Assembly: GCA_934424575.1 (NCBI GenBank)
Contig: CAKRXU010000045.1
Span: 1 to 20,027, forward strand
DNA from: an uncultured Blautia sp.
GTDB lineage: Bacteria; Bacillota; Clostridia; Lachnospirales; Lachnospiraceae
DNA: 20,027 nt
Reading direction: 5' to 3'
Shown here piece after piece: positions 13,358-20,027 of the stretch. Position 1 is the stretch's first letter. The number at the start of each line of letters is the position of its first letter. The translations under genes were made by a program, and so were the position numbers. Under the pieces are notes generated by a model. The model was not told the DNA's origin, did not search any database, and worked only from the letters and a program-made list of their open reading frames with translations.

Positions 13358-14554
13358 TTATTCTTTCTCCAGAAGCTTCTTATAAGACATATCCATGCCG
13401 CAGGCCCCCAGCGGGGCGGTGATGATGATAGCCATGACTGCTACGGAGAGGATGATCTTGCCGCAGCCAAGGCCTGCTGCCAGGGGGACGGAGCCGATGG
13501 CGGCCTGGACGGTTGCTTTTGGCAGGTAGGCGAGTACGCAGAAAAGTCGCTCCCTGGCATTGAGGTTTGTTTTTACCATGCATAGAAGGACTCCGCAGGC
13601 ACGGAAAATGAGTGCGATCAGGATCATAAAGATTGCCGCGGCTCCGGCCTCCAGGGTGTATCGGATATCCACCGCCGCACCGACAAGGACAAACAAAATG
13701 ACTTCTGCTGCGAGCCAGAGTTTGCCAAATTTCTCGGATAAACGTTTTGAGACAAAAGCAGTGCTCTTCATCTTGAGGACGCAGGCCATGCTGACAACTG
13801 CAAGAAGTCCGGATACGGCAATCTTTCCTTCCAGCCAGCCTTCGATCGCGATCAGCAGGAAGGAAACTCCCAGTACAATGATGACCTTCATGCTGTTTCT
13901 GACATAATGTTTTTTAGCGTATGCTGTCTCAAAAAACAGATAGAGAAGATATCCGACAACCGCTCCCAGTGCAACTCCAAGTACGATCGATACCGGGATA
14001 TTGAGGAAGGATTTTACATCTGCCTTATCTCCCTGCGCCATTCCAAGGAATGTTGTAAACAGCACGATCACAAAAATATCATCACAGGATGCACCCGCCA
14101 GGATCATCTGTGGTATTGCTTTGCCTGTACCATATTTTGTTTCTATCAGTTTTACCATGCGTGGGACCACCACCGCCGGAGATACTGCTCCGAGGACAGC
14201 TCCCATGACTGCCGCATCCACTCTTGAGATTCCCAGGATCGCAGGCGCGCACAGAATATAACCAAGGATTTCAAACGATGCCGGCACAAAAGACATCATA
14301 ACTGCAGGACGGCCTACTTTCTTAAGGTCTTCCAGATTCAGCGACAGTCCGGCTTTGAGAAGAATGATGATAAGTGCCATCTTTCGCAGATCTGCCGAGA
14401 TCGACAGTATCGATGGATCCAGCAGGTCAAGCACATACGGTCCGAGAACGATTCCCGTAACCAGCATGCCAATGATCCGTGGCAGTTTCAGATACCCGCA
14501 GATGGCCCCCATCGCGAGTCCCACCAGAAAAATAAGTGACAGTGACGTTAACAT
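13358..14554 (-). CDS. CPA-type cation/proton antiporter under fluoride riboswitch control
   Basis: A 398-residue, highly hydrophobic protein with about 12 transmembrane segments and the Na+/H+ exchanger fold. GAVLGAVSPAVVVPRM (118-133) and AGASCDDIFVIVLF (153-166) correspond to the ion-binding core; paired Asp158-Asp159 suggests the electrogenic, CPA2-like type. The start at 14554 has AAGGAGG upstream, and an ATG 26 codons earlier lies inside the riboswitch terminator. The leader carries a fluoride aptamer and terminator, so the gene should be made when fluoride is high. Sodium/proton antiporter genes are among known fluoride riboswitch targets. Whether the protein moves fluoride or counters the ionic or acid stress that comes with it is unknown. 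Confidence 0.9.
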   Translation of the reverse strand: MLTSLSLIFLVGLAMGAICGYLKLPRIIGMLVTGIVLGPYVLDLLDPSILSISADLRKMALIIILLKAGLSLNLEDLKKVGRPAVMMSFVPASFEILGYILCAPAILGISRVDAAVMGAVLGAVSPAVVVPRMVKLIETKYGTGKAIPQMILAGASCDDIFVIVLFTTFLGMAQGDKADVKSFLNIPVSIVLGVALGAVVGYLLYLFFETAYAKKHYVRNSMKVIIVLGVSFLLIAIEGWLEGKIAVSGLLAVVSMACVLKMKSTAFVSKRLSEKFGKLWLAAEVILFVLVGAAVDIRYTLEAGAAAIFMILIALIFRACGVLLCMVKTNLNARERLFCVLAYLPKATVQAAIGSVPLAAGLGCGKIILSVAVMAIIITAPLGACGMDMSYKKLLEKE

Positions 14555-14587
14555 AAAAAATTTCCTCCTTTTCTTTCCTTCAGACGC

Positions 14588-14639
14588 AAAAAAAGCTGAC
14601 AACTTCTGCGACTGAATAATCGTAGAAGTCATCAGCTTT
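14588..14639 (-). terminator. Riboswitch expression-platform terminator
   Basis: The arms 14592-14611 and 14620-14639 form a 20-bp stem with one mismatch and two G-U pairs around an 8-nt loop. The minus strand continues with TTTTTTT. The 5' arm (AGCTGATGACTTCTACG) is also the 3' strand of the fluoride aptamer, so folding the aptamer prevents termination. It is homologous to the terminator at 18582-18630. Confidence 0.9.
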
Positions 14640-14684
14640 CAATAAGCAGTTTAGGTTTCCCATGGGAGAACTTCATTCCCAAAT
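14621..14684 (-). promoter_or_regulatory. Fluoride riboswitch (crcB motif) aptamer
   Basis: On the minus strand GGGAATGAAGTTCTCCC forms the first stem with its loop. It is followed by AAACTGC, a short GCTT/AAGC hairpin and CTGATGACTTCTACG. This matches the known fluoride aptamer layout (stem, AAAC linker, hairpin, GAUG..CUAC end). GAAGT in the first loop can pair with ACTTC at the 3' end to make the pseudoknot. An insert of about 10 nt (ATGGGAAACC) separates the first stem from AAACTGC. Transcription should start at about 14686, right at the aptamer's 5' edge. Confidence 0.9.
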
Positions 14685-14692
14685 TCGGTTAA

Positions 14693-14721
14693 ATCATACT
14701 ATTTTCGTAAAAGAAAGTCAA
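14693..14721 (-). promoter_or_regulatory. Promoter of the fluoride riboswitch-antiporter unit
   Basis: TTGACT (14716-14721) and TATGAT (14693-14698) are 17 bp apart, each one base from consensus for the main sigma factor. The -35 box begins 11 bp after the stop codon of the GPH transporter, leaving no space for a separate terminator of that gene. Confidence 0.85.
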
Positions 14722-14732
14722 GAATTTTTGTT

Positions 14733-16103
14733 TTAACACTGTCCTCTTTTTCCATTCTTAAGGTCCTCTACAATTTCATTGTAGCGTTTTTTATTTAAAC
14801 GATAGAAGAACAGTACAATTGCAGTCACGATCCAGAGAATTCCAGGGATTGTTGAAAATGAGTGTTTCATAATACTGATGACAGCAGAATTCTGTGTCTG
14901 ATTCGCAACATAACCATATTTACCAAGAAGCATTGCAAGCATCGCAGTTCCGATTGCCATTCCGATCTTATTTCCCAGTGAGACAAATGCATACTGGAAT
15001 CCATCGTTTCGAAGACCTGTTTTCCACTCTCCATATTCCACACAGTCCGGTATGATCGCATAAATTGCAGTGTTGAATCCAGAAAAGAAGAACTGTGTCA
15101 CTCCTGCCAGCGCATAGAAAATAACCGCACTTTCTTTTACATTGAAGAAGTACATGCTCAACATGGAAATGCCGGTAAGCAGTGCAAAAACGGATGCAGT
15201 TCTTCCTTTATTGTCAAGTTTGCGGAATACAGGCTGGAAACATGCCGCTCCAATGATCGACGGAATAATGATGCACATGGAATATGTTGTATAATAAGAT
15301 GCATTTCCCTCCACGTAAGTAAAGTAATACAGAACATCTGCATTTCTTCCATAAAGAGTAAATCCAAAAAGTACCTGTCCGATCAGTGCGAGTATGTATG
15401 GTCGGTTCTGCATAACCGCTTTTAACTGAATTTTGATGGAGATTTTTTCTTTTTCCGGTGTTGTCACAGCTTCCTTTGTCTTTGCAAAACAAAAGAAATG
15501 ACACGCTGCAAAAATACATCCATAAATGATTGCTACAAACAGATAGCCATTTTTTGCGCTGTGGCTTCCGAGTTTACCGATCAACGGAACAGTGATGATA
15601 TTGATGATTCCAATTGCGATCATTGCCGCTACAGAACGGGATGTGTTGATCTTGGCACGCTCATCAATGTCCTGTGTCATTGCTCCACAGAGAGTTCCAT
15701 ATGGAATATTTACACAGGTGTATCCCAGAACCAACAGACAGTAAGTGACAACCATATATATAATTTTTGCTTTGTCTGACCAGTCCGGATGTGCCCAGAA
15801 AGTCAGCATCAGAAGGATTGCTGTAACCGGTGCTGCAATCAACAGCCACGGACGATATCTGCCCCATCTCGTCTTGGTCTTATCAGTCAGTCCTCCGACG
15901 ATCGGATCGTTGATTGCATCCCAGAATCTTGAAAAAAGCATCAGTGCTGAAACTGCCGTCATACTGATTCCAAAAACATCCGTATAAAAGATCATCAGAA
16001 AATTACTCACAAACATCCAGCTGAAATTGCAGCCTACATCTCCAAATCCATACGCGATCTTGCTGATCAGCGGCACTTTTCCATCTTTAAATTCTTTTCC
16101 CAT
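14733..16103 (-). CDS. GPH-family (MelB-like) sugar:cation symporter
   Basis: A 456-residue protein with about 12 transmembrane segments of the glycoside-pentoside-hexuronide:cation symporter family. The N-terminal KIAYGFGDVGCNFSWMFVSN, then FSRFWDAINDPIVGGLTDKT and RWGRYRPWLL (about 76-85) are characteristic; MelB uses the equivalent Asp residues for cation and sugar binding. The start at 16103 has AGGAG five bases upstream; a GTG seven codons earlier at 16124 is possible. It lies 22 bp after the dehydrogenase gene and belongs to the ROK-controlled unit. The substrate is probably a sugar, glycoside or polyol oxidised by that dehydrogenase. No terminator follows its stop codon. Confidence 0.9.
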   Translation of the reverse strand: MGKEFKDGKVPLISKIAYGFGDVGCNFSWMFVSNFLMIFYTDVFGISMTAVSALMLFSRFWDAINDPIVGGLTDKTKTRWGRYRPWLLIAAPVTAILLMLTFWAHPDWSDKAKIIYMVVTYCLLVLGYTCVNIPYGTLCGAMTQDIDERAKINTSRSVAAMIAIGIINIITVPLIGKLGSHSAKNGYLFVAIIYGCIFAACHFFCFAKTKEAVTTPEKEKISIKIQLKAVMQNRPYILALIGQVLFGFTLYGRNADVLYYFTYVEGNASYYTTYSMCIIIPSIIGAACFQPVFRKLDNKGRTASVFALLTGISMLSMYFFNVKESAVIFYALAGVTQFFFSGFNTAIYAIIPDCVEYGEWKTGLRNDGFQYAFVSLGNKIGMAIGTAMLAMLLGKYGYVANQTQNSAVISIMKHSFSTIPGILWIVTAIVLFFYRLNKKRYNEIVEDLKNGKRGQC

Positions 16104-16125
16104 GGCTTCTCCTGCTTCCTTCACT

Positions 16126-17154
16126 TTATTTTTCCTGTACGTTGATAATGACTTTCATTGTTGTTTCACGGTTGTCATCAATGTAGTGATATGCTTCCAG
16201 ATAATCCTTGAATGCAAATGTTTTGGAAATCAGAGGTCTCAAATGAACTTTACCTTCATTTACAAGATTAATGCCATCTACATAATCATCATGACGATAC
16301 ATCATGGTACTCTTGATATCCAGCTCATGATCATTTGCTACAGCCAGATCGATCTCTGCCATTCCTGCAAAAACTGCAACCAATACGATCACGCTGCCCT
16401 TTCTTGCATATTTGATTGCCTGTCCCATGGTGATATTATTTCCTGCACAGTCATAGATCACATCTGCTTTGTCCGGTCCAAAAGCTTCTACCATTGCTTC
16501 TCCAAAATCTTTGTTCTTTGTATTGACGCAGACATCAATTCCACATTCCTGTGCTTTTTTGAGACGAAGGTCACTGACATCTGTGATCATGACTTTGGCG
16601 GCTCCCATTCCTCTGGCAGCCTGTGCCACCAGGTTTCCGATCGGGCCTGCTCCAAGGACTGCAATATTCATGCCTTTCACATCGCCCATCTGTTTTACTC
16701 CGTGAACTGCAACTGCCAGTGGCTCGATCATTGCGCCTTCCTCATAGGACATTTCCTCTGGAAGTGGTGTTACCTTGGATGCATCTACTGCGAAGTATTC
16801 GGATGCCGTTCCGGTTGTCTGGAATCCCATAACCTTCAGTTCCTCGCAGAGATTATATTTTCCATGACGGCATGGATAGCAGTGTCCACAATATACCTGT
16901 GGTTCAATGGTAATCTTCTGTCCTTTATGGAATCCTGTCACATTAGCTCCAAGTTCTACGATCTCTCCAGAAACTTCATGTCCCTGTGTAACCGGATATT
17001 TCGTAAAAGGATGTTTGCCGTGATATACATGGATATCTGATCCGCAGATTCCGATATTCATGATCTTTACAAGAACCTGATCGTCCTTTACTTCCGGAAC
17101 CGGAACCTCTCTGAAAATAATTTCTCCTGGTTTTGTCATTACCTGCTGTAACAT
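16126..17154 (-). CDS. Zinc-dependent polyol/alcohol dehydrogenase (MDR superfamily)
   Basis: A 342-residue medium-chain dehydrogenase of the sorbitol/threonine dehydrogenase type. Catalytic zinc ligands are Cys37 (GICGSD), His59-Glu60 (GHE) and Glu144. The structural zinc site is Cys89/92/95/103 (CGHCYPCRHGKYNLC). GAGPIG (168-173) is the Rossmann NAD(P) motif. It would oxidise a secondary alcohol of a polyol or sugar to the ketone. AAGGAG precedes the ATG. The promoter at 17218-17246 is followed by a 24-bp palindrome shared with the ROK gene, so expression is probably repressed by that regulator until its sugar ligand appears. The exact polyol is not assignable. Confidence 0.92.
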   Translation of the reverse strand: MLQQVMTKPGEIIFREVPVPEVKDDQVLVKIMNIGICGSDIHVYHGKHPFTKYPVTQGHEVSGEIVELGANVTGFHKGQKITIEPQVYCGHCYPCRHGKYNLCEELKVMGFQTTGTASEYFAVDASKVTPLPEEMSYEEGAMIEPLAVAVHGVKQMGDVKGMNIAVLGAGPIGNLVAQAARGMGAAKVMITDVSDLRLKKAQECGIDVCVNTKNKDFGEAMVEAFGPDKADVIYDCAGNNITMGQAIKYARKGSVIVLVAVFAGMAEIDLAVANDHELDIKSTMMYRHDDYVDGINLVNEGKVHLRPLISKTFAFKDYLEAYHYIDDNRETTMKVIINVQEK

Positions 17155-17186
17155 AATCGTTTTCTCCTTGTTTTGTTATGTATTAT

Positions 17187-17210
17187 CTTTTATTAAATGT
17201 TTTATTAAAG
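17187..17210. promoter_or_regulatory. ROK-repressor operator candidate, dehydrogenase promoter
   Basis: The minus strand has half-sites CTTTAATAAAA and TTTAATAAAAG in a 24-bp imperfect palindrome (18 of 24 positions symmetrical). It matches the element at 18527-18550 at 20 of 24 positions. It covers about +1 to +24 of the predicted transcript, where a bound repressor would block initiation or elongation. Confidence 0.7.
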
Positions 17211-17217
17211 TAATTAC

Positions 17218-17246
17218 ATTATTATCCATGAGCTCTGTTTTGTCAA
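17218..17246 (-). promoter_or_regulatory. Promoter of the dehydrogenase-symporter operon
   Basis: A perfect -35 TTGACA (17241-17246) is followed after 17 bp by AATAAT (17218-17223), five of six consensus bases. The operator candidate starts eight bases downstream of the -10 box. Upstream, 17271-17324 holds TTGCACAA, TTGTGCA and TGTGCAA, which can pair with each other; no function is assigned. Confidence 0.65.
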
Positions 17247-17335
17247 GAGTGTTCTTATCACTTCTCTCTATTGCACAATATTAGCAATCGGTTTTTGTGC
17301 AGGTTTCATAGCTACACTGTGCAACATCCCACAAC

Positions 17336-17387
17336 AAAAAAATCTCTGAGCAGCATCTGCCTTTTGACAGACCTTGTTCAGAGATTT
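17336..17387 (-). terminator. Intrinsic terminator of the ROK repressor gene
   Basis: AAATCTCTGA (17340-17349) and TCAGAGATTT (17378-17387) form a perfect 10-bp outer stem. An inner pairing joins GTCTG with CAGAT-type sequence. The minus strand continues with TTTTTTT. It separates the repressor transcript from the dehydrogenase promoter, so the two are independent units. Confidence 0.88.
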
Positions 17388-17410
17388 CCGAAAATAAAAG
17401 TTCTCAGCTT

Positions 17411-18514
17411 CTATTCTATATTTTTGATAAAATCCTGTAAAAAATGTTTCGCAGCACCTACTGCGGATGCTTCTCTCTTGTAGGAGCAGTTTCTGAGATA
17501 CCGGATATCATGGTCGAAGCCATTGTATTCCATCACTTTTTCCCCCAGTGGAAGCATATATTCTGCCAGATATCCACCAACTTCTCCACCAAGAATGATA
17601 TCCATATCGTATGCCATACGCAGATTTGAGATCAGAACCGCCAGCATATCCAGATATTCGCTCCATTTTTCTTCTGCTGCTTCGTCACCGGATTTTAACT
17701 GTTCCATAAATGTTTCCAGAGAATTGGTTTCATCTGTAAGTGCACTTGCTGCACAGTAGGCATCTGCACACCCTTTCTTGCCACAATAGCATTTACGTCC
17801 CCCCGGGACCAGAATCATATGTCCGAATTCTCCTGCTTTCTGATTCTCTCCCTGAAACAGCTTTCCGTCAATACAGAATGCTCCGCCCAGCGTATTATTC
17901 AGTGACAGGTAGATTGCATTTCTATATCTGTTCATATCCTCTGCCATCATTGCCGCATTCGCATCGTTTTCGAAATAAACCGGAAGATCAAATGCCTGTT
18001 CCAGAAAACTCAGGCTGTAATTTTCCAGCTGCAATGCATGTGATTTTATGAGCAGATGATCTTTCTGACTGATGATTCCCGGAATTGAAATACCAATTCC
18101 AAGAATCCGATCCTGATACTCTGTGTCCTTCAGAAATTCTGATGTCAGTACAGAAAGATCCTGACAGTAAGATGCATCCGGTGAAAACTTCATACGGACA
18201 CGCCTGAATTTCACAATTTCATATTTCAGGTTTACAAGTACTATCCCCACATGATTTGCTGTGATCACAATTCCTACAGAATATCTGTAGGACGGATTGA
18301 TTCCTATGCTTTTCGCCTTGCGTCCACCAGTAGATTCATATTCTCCGGTTTCTATAATGATTCCTTTTGCGATCAGATCATTTACATTCGAAAGAACTGT
18401 GGGCATACTTAAGTTCAGATTTTTGGATACTTCTACCTTGGATGTTGCCTGATTGTTGATCACATAATTCAGGATCCTGGATCTTGTGATAGTTTTTTTA
18501 TCTGTTCCAGCCAT
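17411..18514 (-). CDS. ROK-family transcriptional repressor (XylR/NagC-like)
   Basis: A 367-residue ROK protein. Residues 11-65 form a winged helix-turn-helix (VEVSKNLNLSMPTVLSNVND, then a GRKAK wing). The rest is the sugar-kinase fold: ENDANAA (182-188), EFGH with His232, and the zinc motif Cys242-x-Cys244-x4-Cys249. The N-terminal ATP-binding DxGGT motif is not conserved (GIVITANHVG), so it is a regulator and not a kinase. Family members bind a sugar or sugar phosphate and release DNA. AGAGG precedes the ATG. A 24-bp palindrome between its -10 box and start codon, repeated at the dehydrogenase promoter, suggests autoregulation plus control of the dehydrogenase-symporter pair. Confidence 0.92.
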   Translation of the reverse strand: MAGTDKKTITRSRILNYVINNQATSKVEVSKNLNLSMPTVLSNVNDLIAKGIIIETGEYESTGGRKAKSIGINPSYRYSVGIVITANHVGIVLVNLKYEIVKFRRVRMKFSPDASYCQDLSVLTSEFLKDTEYQDRILGIGISIPGIISQKDHLLIKSHALQLENYSLSFLEQAFDLPVYFENDANAAMMAEDMNRYRNAIYLSLNNTLGGAFCIDGKLFQGENQKAGEFGHMILVPGGRKCYCGKKGCADAYCAASALTDETNSLETFMEQLKSGDEAAEEKWSEYLDMLAVLISNLRMAYDMDIILGGEVGGYLAEYMLPLGEKVMEYNGFDHDIRYLRNCSYKREASAVGAAKHFLQDFIKNIE

Positions 18515-18526
18515 TTTTGCAGACCT

Positions 18527-18550
18527 CTTTTATCAATTATTTTATAAAAG
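18527..18550. promoter_or_regulatory. ROK-repressor operator candidate, own promoter
   Basis: A 24-bp palindrome with perfect outer arms: the minus strand begins CTTTTAT and ends ATAAAAG. Nineteen of 24 positions are symmetrical. It is the partner of 17187-17210. It sits immediately downstream of the -10 box, beside the ribosome binding site. Confidence 0.7.
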
Positions 18551-18551
18551 A

Positions 18552-18580
18552 ATCATAACTTTTATCTGTCGATTTGTAAA
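18552..18580 (-). promoter_or_regulatory. Promoter of the ROK repressor gene
   Basis: TTTACA (18575-18580) and TATGAT (18552-18557) are separated by 17 bp, each one base from consensus. The -35 box directly adjoins the T tract of the upstream terminator. Confidence 0.8.
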
Positions 18581-18581
18581 G

Positions 18582-18630
18582 AAAAAAGCTGATAATTTCT
18601 GCAACTAAATAATTGCAGAAGTTATCAGCT
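18582..18630 (-). terminator. Terminator of the ricin-lectin gene, homologous to the riboswitch terminator
   Basis: The arms 18587-18604 and 18613-18630 make an 18-bp stem with one mismatch and an 8-nt loop (CTAAATAA on the plus strand). TTTTTT follows on the minus strand. It lies 38 bp after the stop codon of the ricin-lectin gene. Over 49 positions it is identical at 42 to the terminator at 14588-14639, in the same orientation. Confidence 0.9.
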
Positions 18631-18668
18631 CAGAAAAAAATCTATACAAAGAACATATCTGTATTTAA

Positions 18669-20027
18669 TTACCGGGTTACTGCATTTGAATAAACCACCT
18701 GCTGTTTTCCATTCTGGTCGGTATAAACAACATACGCTCTGATCGTGCATCCGGTCAGTTCTGATGCGTCAAAGGAATAACGTCTGTTGGAATCTACCTT
18801 CGAATACGCAACTCTTGTTCTGCCCGTGGTTCCCAGTGTCACGCTGCTTCCTTTGGCGTATACAAATCCATATGCTTTCACGGAATCCATATTTGAGATA
18901 GCTGCTGTAAGGGTTCCATTATTCTGGCTCACAGAAACTGTAGGTACAGGATCCTTTTCCCAGACTGCATACAATGTTACATCTGCATCTCCTGTATAAG
19001 TACTTCCTGGTGAATATGTTGTTCCATTTAAGTTGGAAGAAGTATTCCATCCTTTGAAAATATATCCTGTACGGGTTGGGACACTGGAACTCAGTTTCAG
19101 GTCAGACTTGTAATATTTTGTCTGAGCTGCAGGATTTCCCTGGCCGCCCATTGAATCATATGCAACTGAGTATTCTGCTTTTACAAAATGCCATCTCTGG
19201 TTTGCATCTCCGTGATAGGTATGCTGGGAAATGTTCGTTCCGTTCGCTGTCTGGGCATGTTCCACATCCATTACCATTCCACTGCATCTTGCCCACACGA
19301 TAAAGCTGTCTCCTCCTGCACTTGTAATCGCCCACTGCTGCGCAGTACTTCCATTCGCATCATGGAGTGAGATATTACTTCCCAAAGCGGTTCCTCCTCC
19401 ATACAGATCCAGAGCCTTTCCGGATGCAGCATGGATAATTTTGTAATAACCATTATCAAGCTTTGTGATATCGAAGGAATTATACTGGCTGAGTGCCTTA
19501 TCTTCCCATAACTGGATATTCGCTTCGTTCGGGACATCACCGGTATCTCCCGGTACATCAACTTCTACGGATCTGTTCAGATCTGTCACCAGAACATATC
19601 TTCCTTCTGCCAGATCCTGTGACGGTCTGTACGGGATGAATACCCATTCCTGAGCTGCTGTTCCATTGCACGCATACTGCTCGATATTTACTCCATTGGA
19701 GATAGTTCCTCCCTGGATATCCAAAGCGTATCCACTACATTTTGCCTGGATCTGATAACCATTCCGGCCATTTTTTGAAATTGCCCACTTCTGAGCCGGT
19801 GAATCATTATTTCCATATGCTTGGACATTCTGTCCCTGCAGTGTATCTGCACCGTATACATCCAGGGATACTCCTGCTCCTTTCTGGGCGATCCTGTAAA
19901 ATCCATTACTGTAGCTGATCGTCCAGATATCATGTACCGGAGGCTCTCCAGAAAGTGCACCGCACAAAGAAACATTGGTTCCGTTTGCCGCCGGCACTGC
20001 ACTGCCCTCTATATCAAGATAATACTG
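18669..20027 (-). CDS. Secreted ricin-type lectin protein with Flg_new repeat (5' end outside window)
   Basis: The frame is open to the window edge, giving the last 452 residues; the signal peptide and any catalytic domain lie outside. Residues 1 to about 133 and about 137-283 look like two ricin-B beta-trefoils (CBM13-like), with QxW-type motifs at Q79-W81, Q126-W128, Q230-W232 and Q277-W279. They are followed by one Listeria/Bacteroides (Flg_new) repeat at about 288-357 (TGYIFKGWNTSSN ... TLYAVWEKD). The last 95 residues (VPTVSVSQNN ... YSNAVTR) form an unassigned beta-rich, Fn3-like domain. No LPXTG or membrane tail is present, so it is likely released or held non-covalently. Ricin domains bind glycans, so the missing part may be a glycosidase or other glycan-active enzyme. 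Confidence 0.85.
   Translation of the reverse strand, partial: QYYLDIEGSAVPAANGTNVSLCGALSGEPPVHDIWTISYSNGFYRIAQKGAGVSLDVYGADTLQGQNVQAYGNNDSPAQKWAISKNGRNGYQIQAKCSGYALDIQGGTISNGVNIEQYACNGTAAQEWVFIPYRPSQDLAEGRYVLVTDLNRSVEVDVPGDTGDVPNEANIQLWEDKALSQYNSFDITKLDNGYYKIIHAASGKALDLYGGGTALGSNISLHDANGSTAQQWAITSAGGDSFIVWARCSGMVMDVEHAQTANGTNISQHTYHGDANQRWHFVKAEYSVAYDSMGGQGNPAAQTKYYKSDLKLSSSVPTRTGYIFKGWNTSSNLNGTTYSPGSTYTGDADVTLYAVWEKDPVPTVSVSQNNGTLTAAISNMDSVKAYGFVYAKGSSVTLGTTGRTRVAYSKVDSNRRYSFDASELTGCTIRAYVVYTDQNGKQQVVYSNAVTR

Noticed and set aside
16027..17040. Long plus-strand open frame opposite the dehydrogenase and symporter genes
   Set aside because: The predicted peptide is cysteine/histidine/isoleucine-rich with no domain, lies antisense to two well-supported genes, and has no ribosome binding site of note.
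18582..18668. Second fluoride riboswitch before the ROK gene, suggested by the matching terminator
   Set aside because: Upstream of the hairpin there is only the lectin stop codon and AT-rich sequence. No aptamer stem or AAACTGC linker is present, and the ROK promoter lies downstream of the hairpin.
1..20027. CRISPR array, IS element, tRNA or rRNA
   Set aside because: No regularly spaced repeats, transposase frames, tRNA cloverleaf or rRNA-like stretches were seen on either strand.

Overview
The window reads as a chromosomal segment of a Gram-positive anaerobe of the Clostridia, most likely a gut Lachnospiraceae of the Blautia/Ruminococcus/Dorea type. The grounds are strong AGGAGG ribosome binding sites, AT-rich promoters, intrinsic terminators, a glycyl-radical enzyme with its activase, a YufN/NupN-type nucleoside importer and a secreted ricin-lectin/Flg_new protein. 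Every gene I accept is on the minus strand, so transcription runs from high to low coordinates. There are no rRNA, tRNA, CRISPR or IS genes. The genus is inference.

Layout in transcription order. (1) 20027-18669: C-terminal part of a secreted ricin-lectin protein, closed by a terminator at 18582-18630. (2) 18514-14733: a sugar or polyol module made of a ROK repressor, a zinc polyol/alcohol dehydrogenase and a GPH-family cation symporter. A near-identical 24-bp palindrome lies just downstream of the -10 box of both the repressor promoter and the dehydrogenase promoter. (3) 14721-13358: a good promoter, a fluoride (crcB-type) riboswitch with a terminator platform, and a CPA-type cation/proton antiporter. 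The riboswitch terminator and the terminator of unit 1 are homologous (42 of 49 positions) and bracket the sugar module. (4) 13353-13172: twin AT-rich dyads and the iron-sulfur tail of a deleted aldo/keto reductase. (5) 13130-8272: a nucleoside ABC importer in nupN-O-P-Q order, ended by a terminator. (6) 8161-2144: yjjI, yjjW, deoD, deoC, cdd, a GNAT acetyltransferase, an internally deleted ybaK-like gene and an alpha/beta-hydrolase, ended by a terminator. (7) 2089-795: an ECF sigma factor with its zinc-finger anti-sigma, behind an ECF-type promoter. (8) 660-67: a MATE efflux-pump tail and a MarR regulator.

Units 5 and 6 form a nucleoside salvage system: uptake, purine nucleoside phosphorolysis, cytidine deamination and deoxyribose-5-phosphate cleavage. 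The YjjI/YjjW glycyl-radical pair sits at the head of the catabolic operon, as it does beside deoCABD in E. coli. Phosphopentomutase and a pyrimidine nucleoside phosphorylase are not in the window and would have to be encoded elsewhere.

The most rewarding items are the fluoride riboswitch on the antiporter, its homologous twin terminator 4 kb away, the shared ROK operator, the conserved yjjIW-deo link, a 27-bp palindromic repeat in two nucleoside-gene spacers, and three gene remnants that each keep their 3' end.
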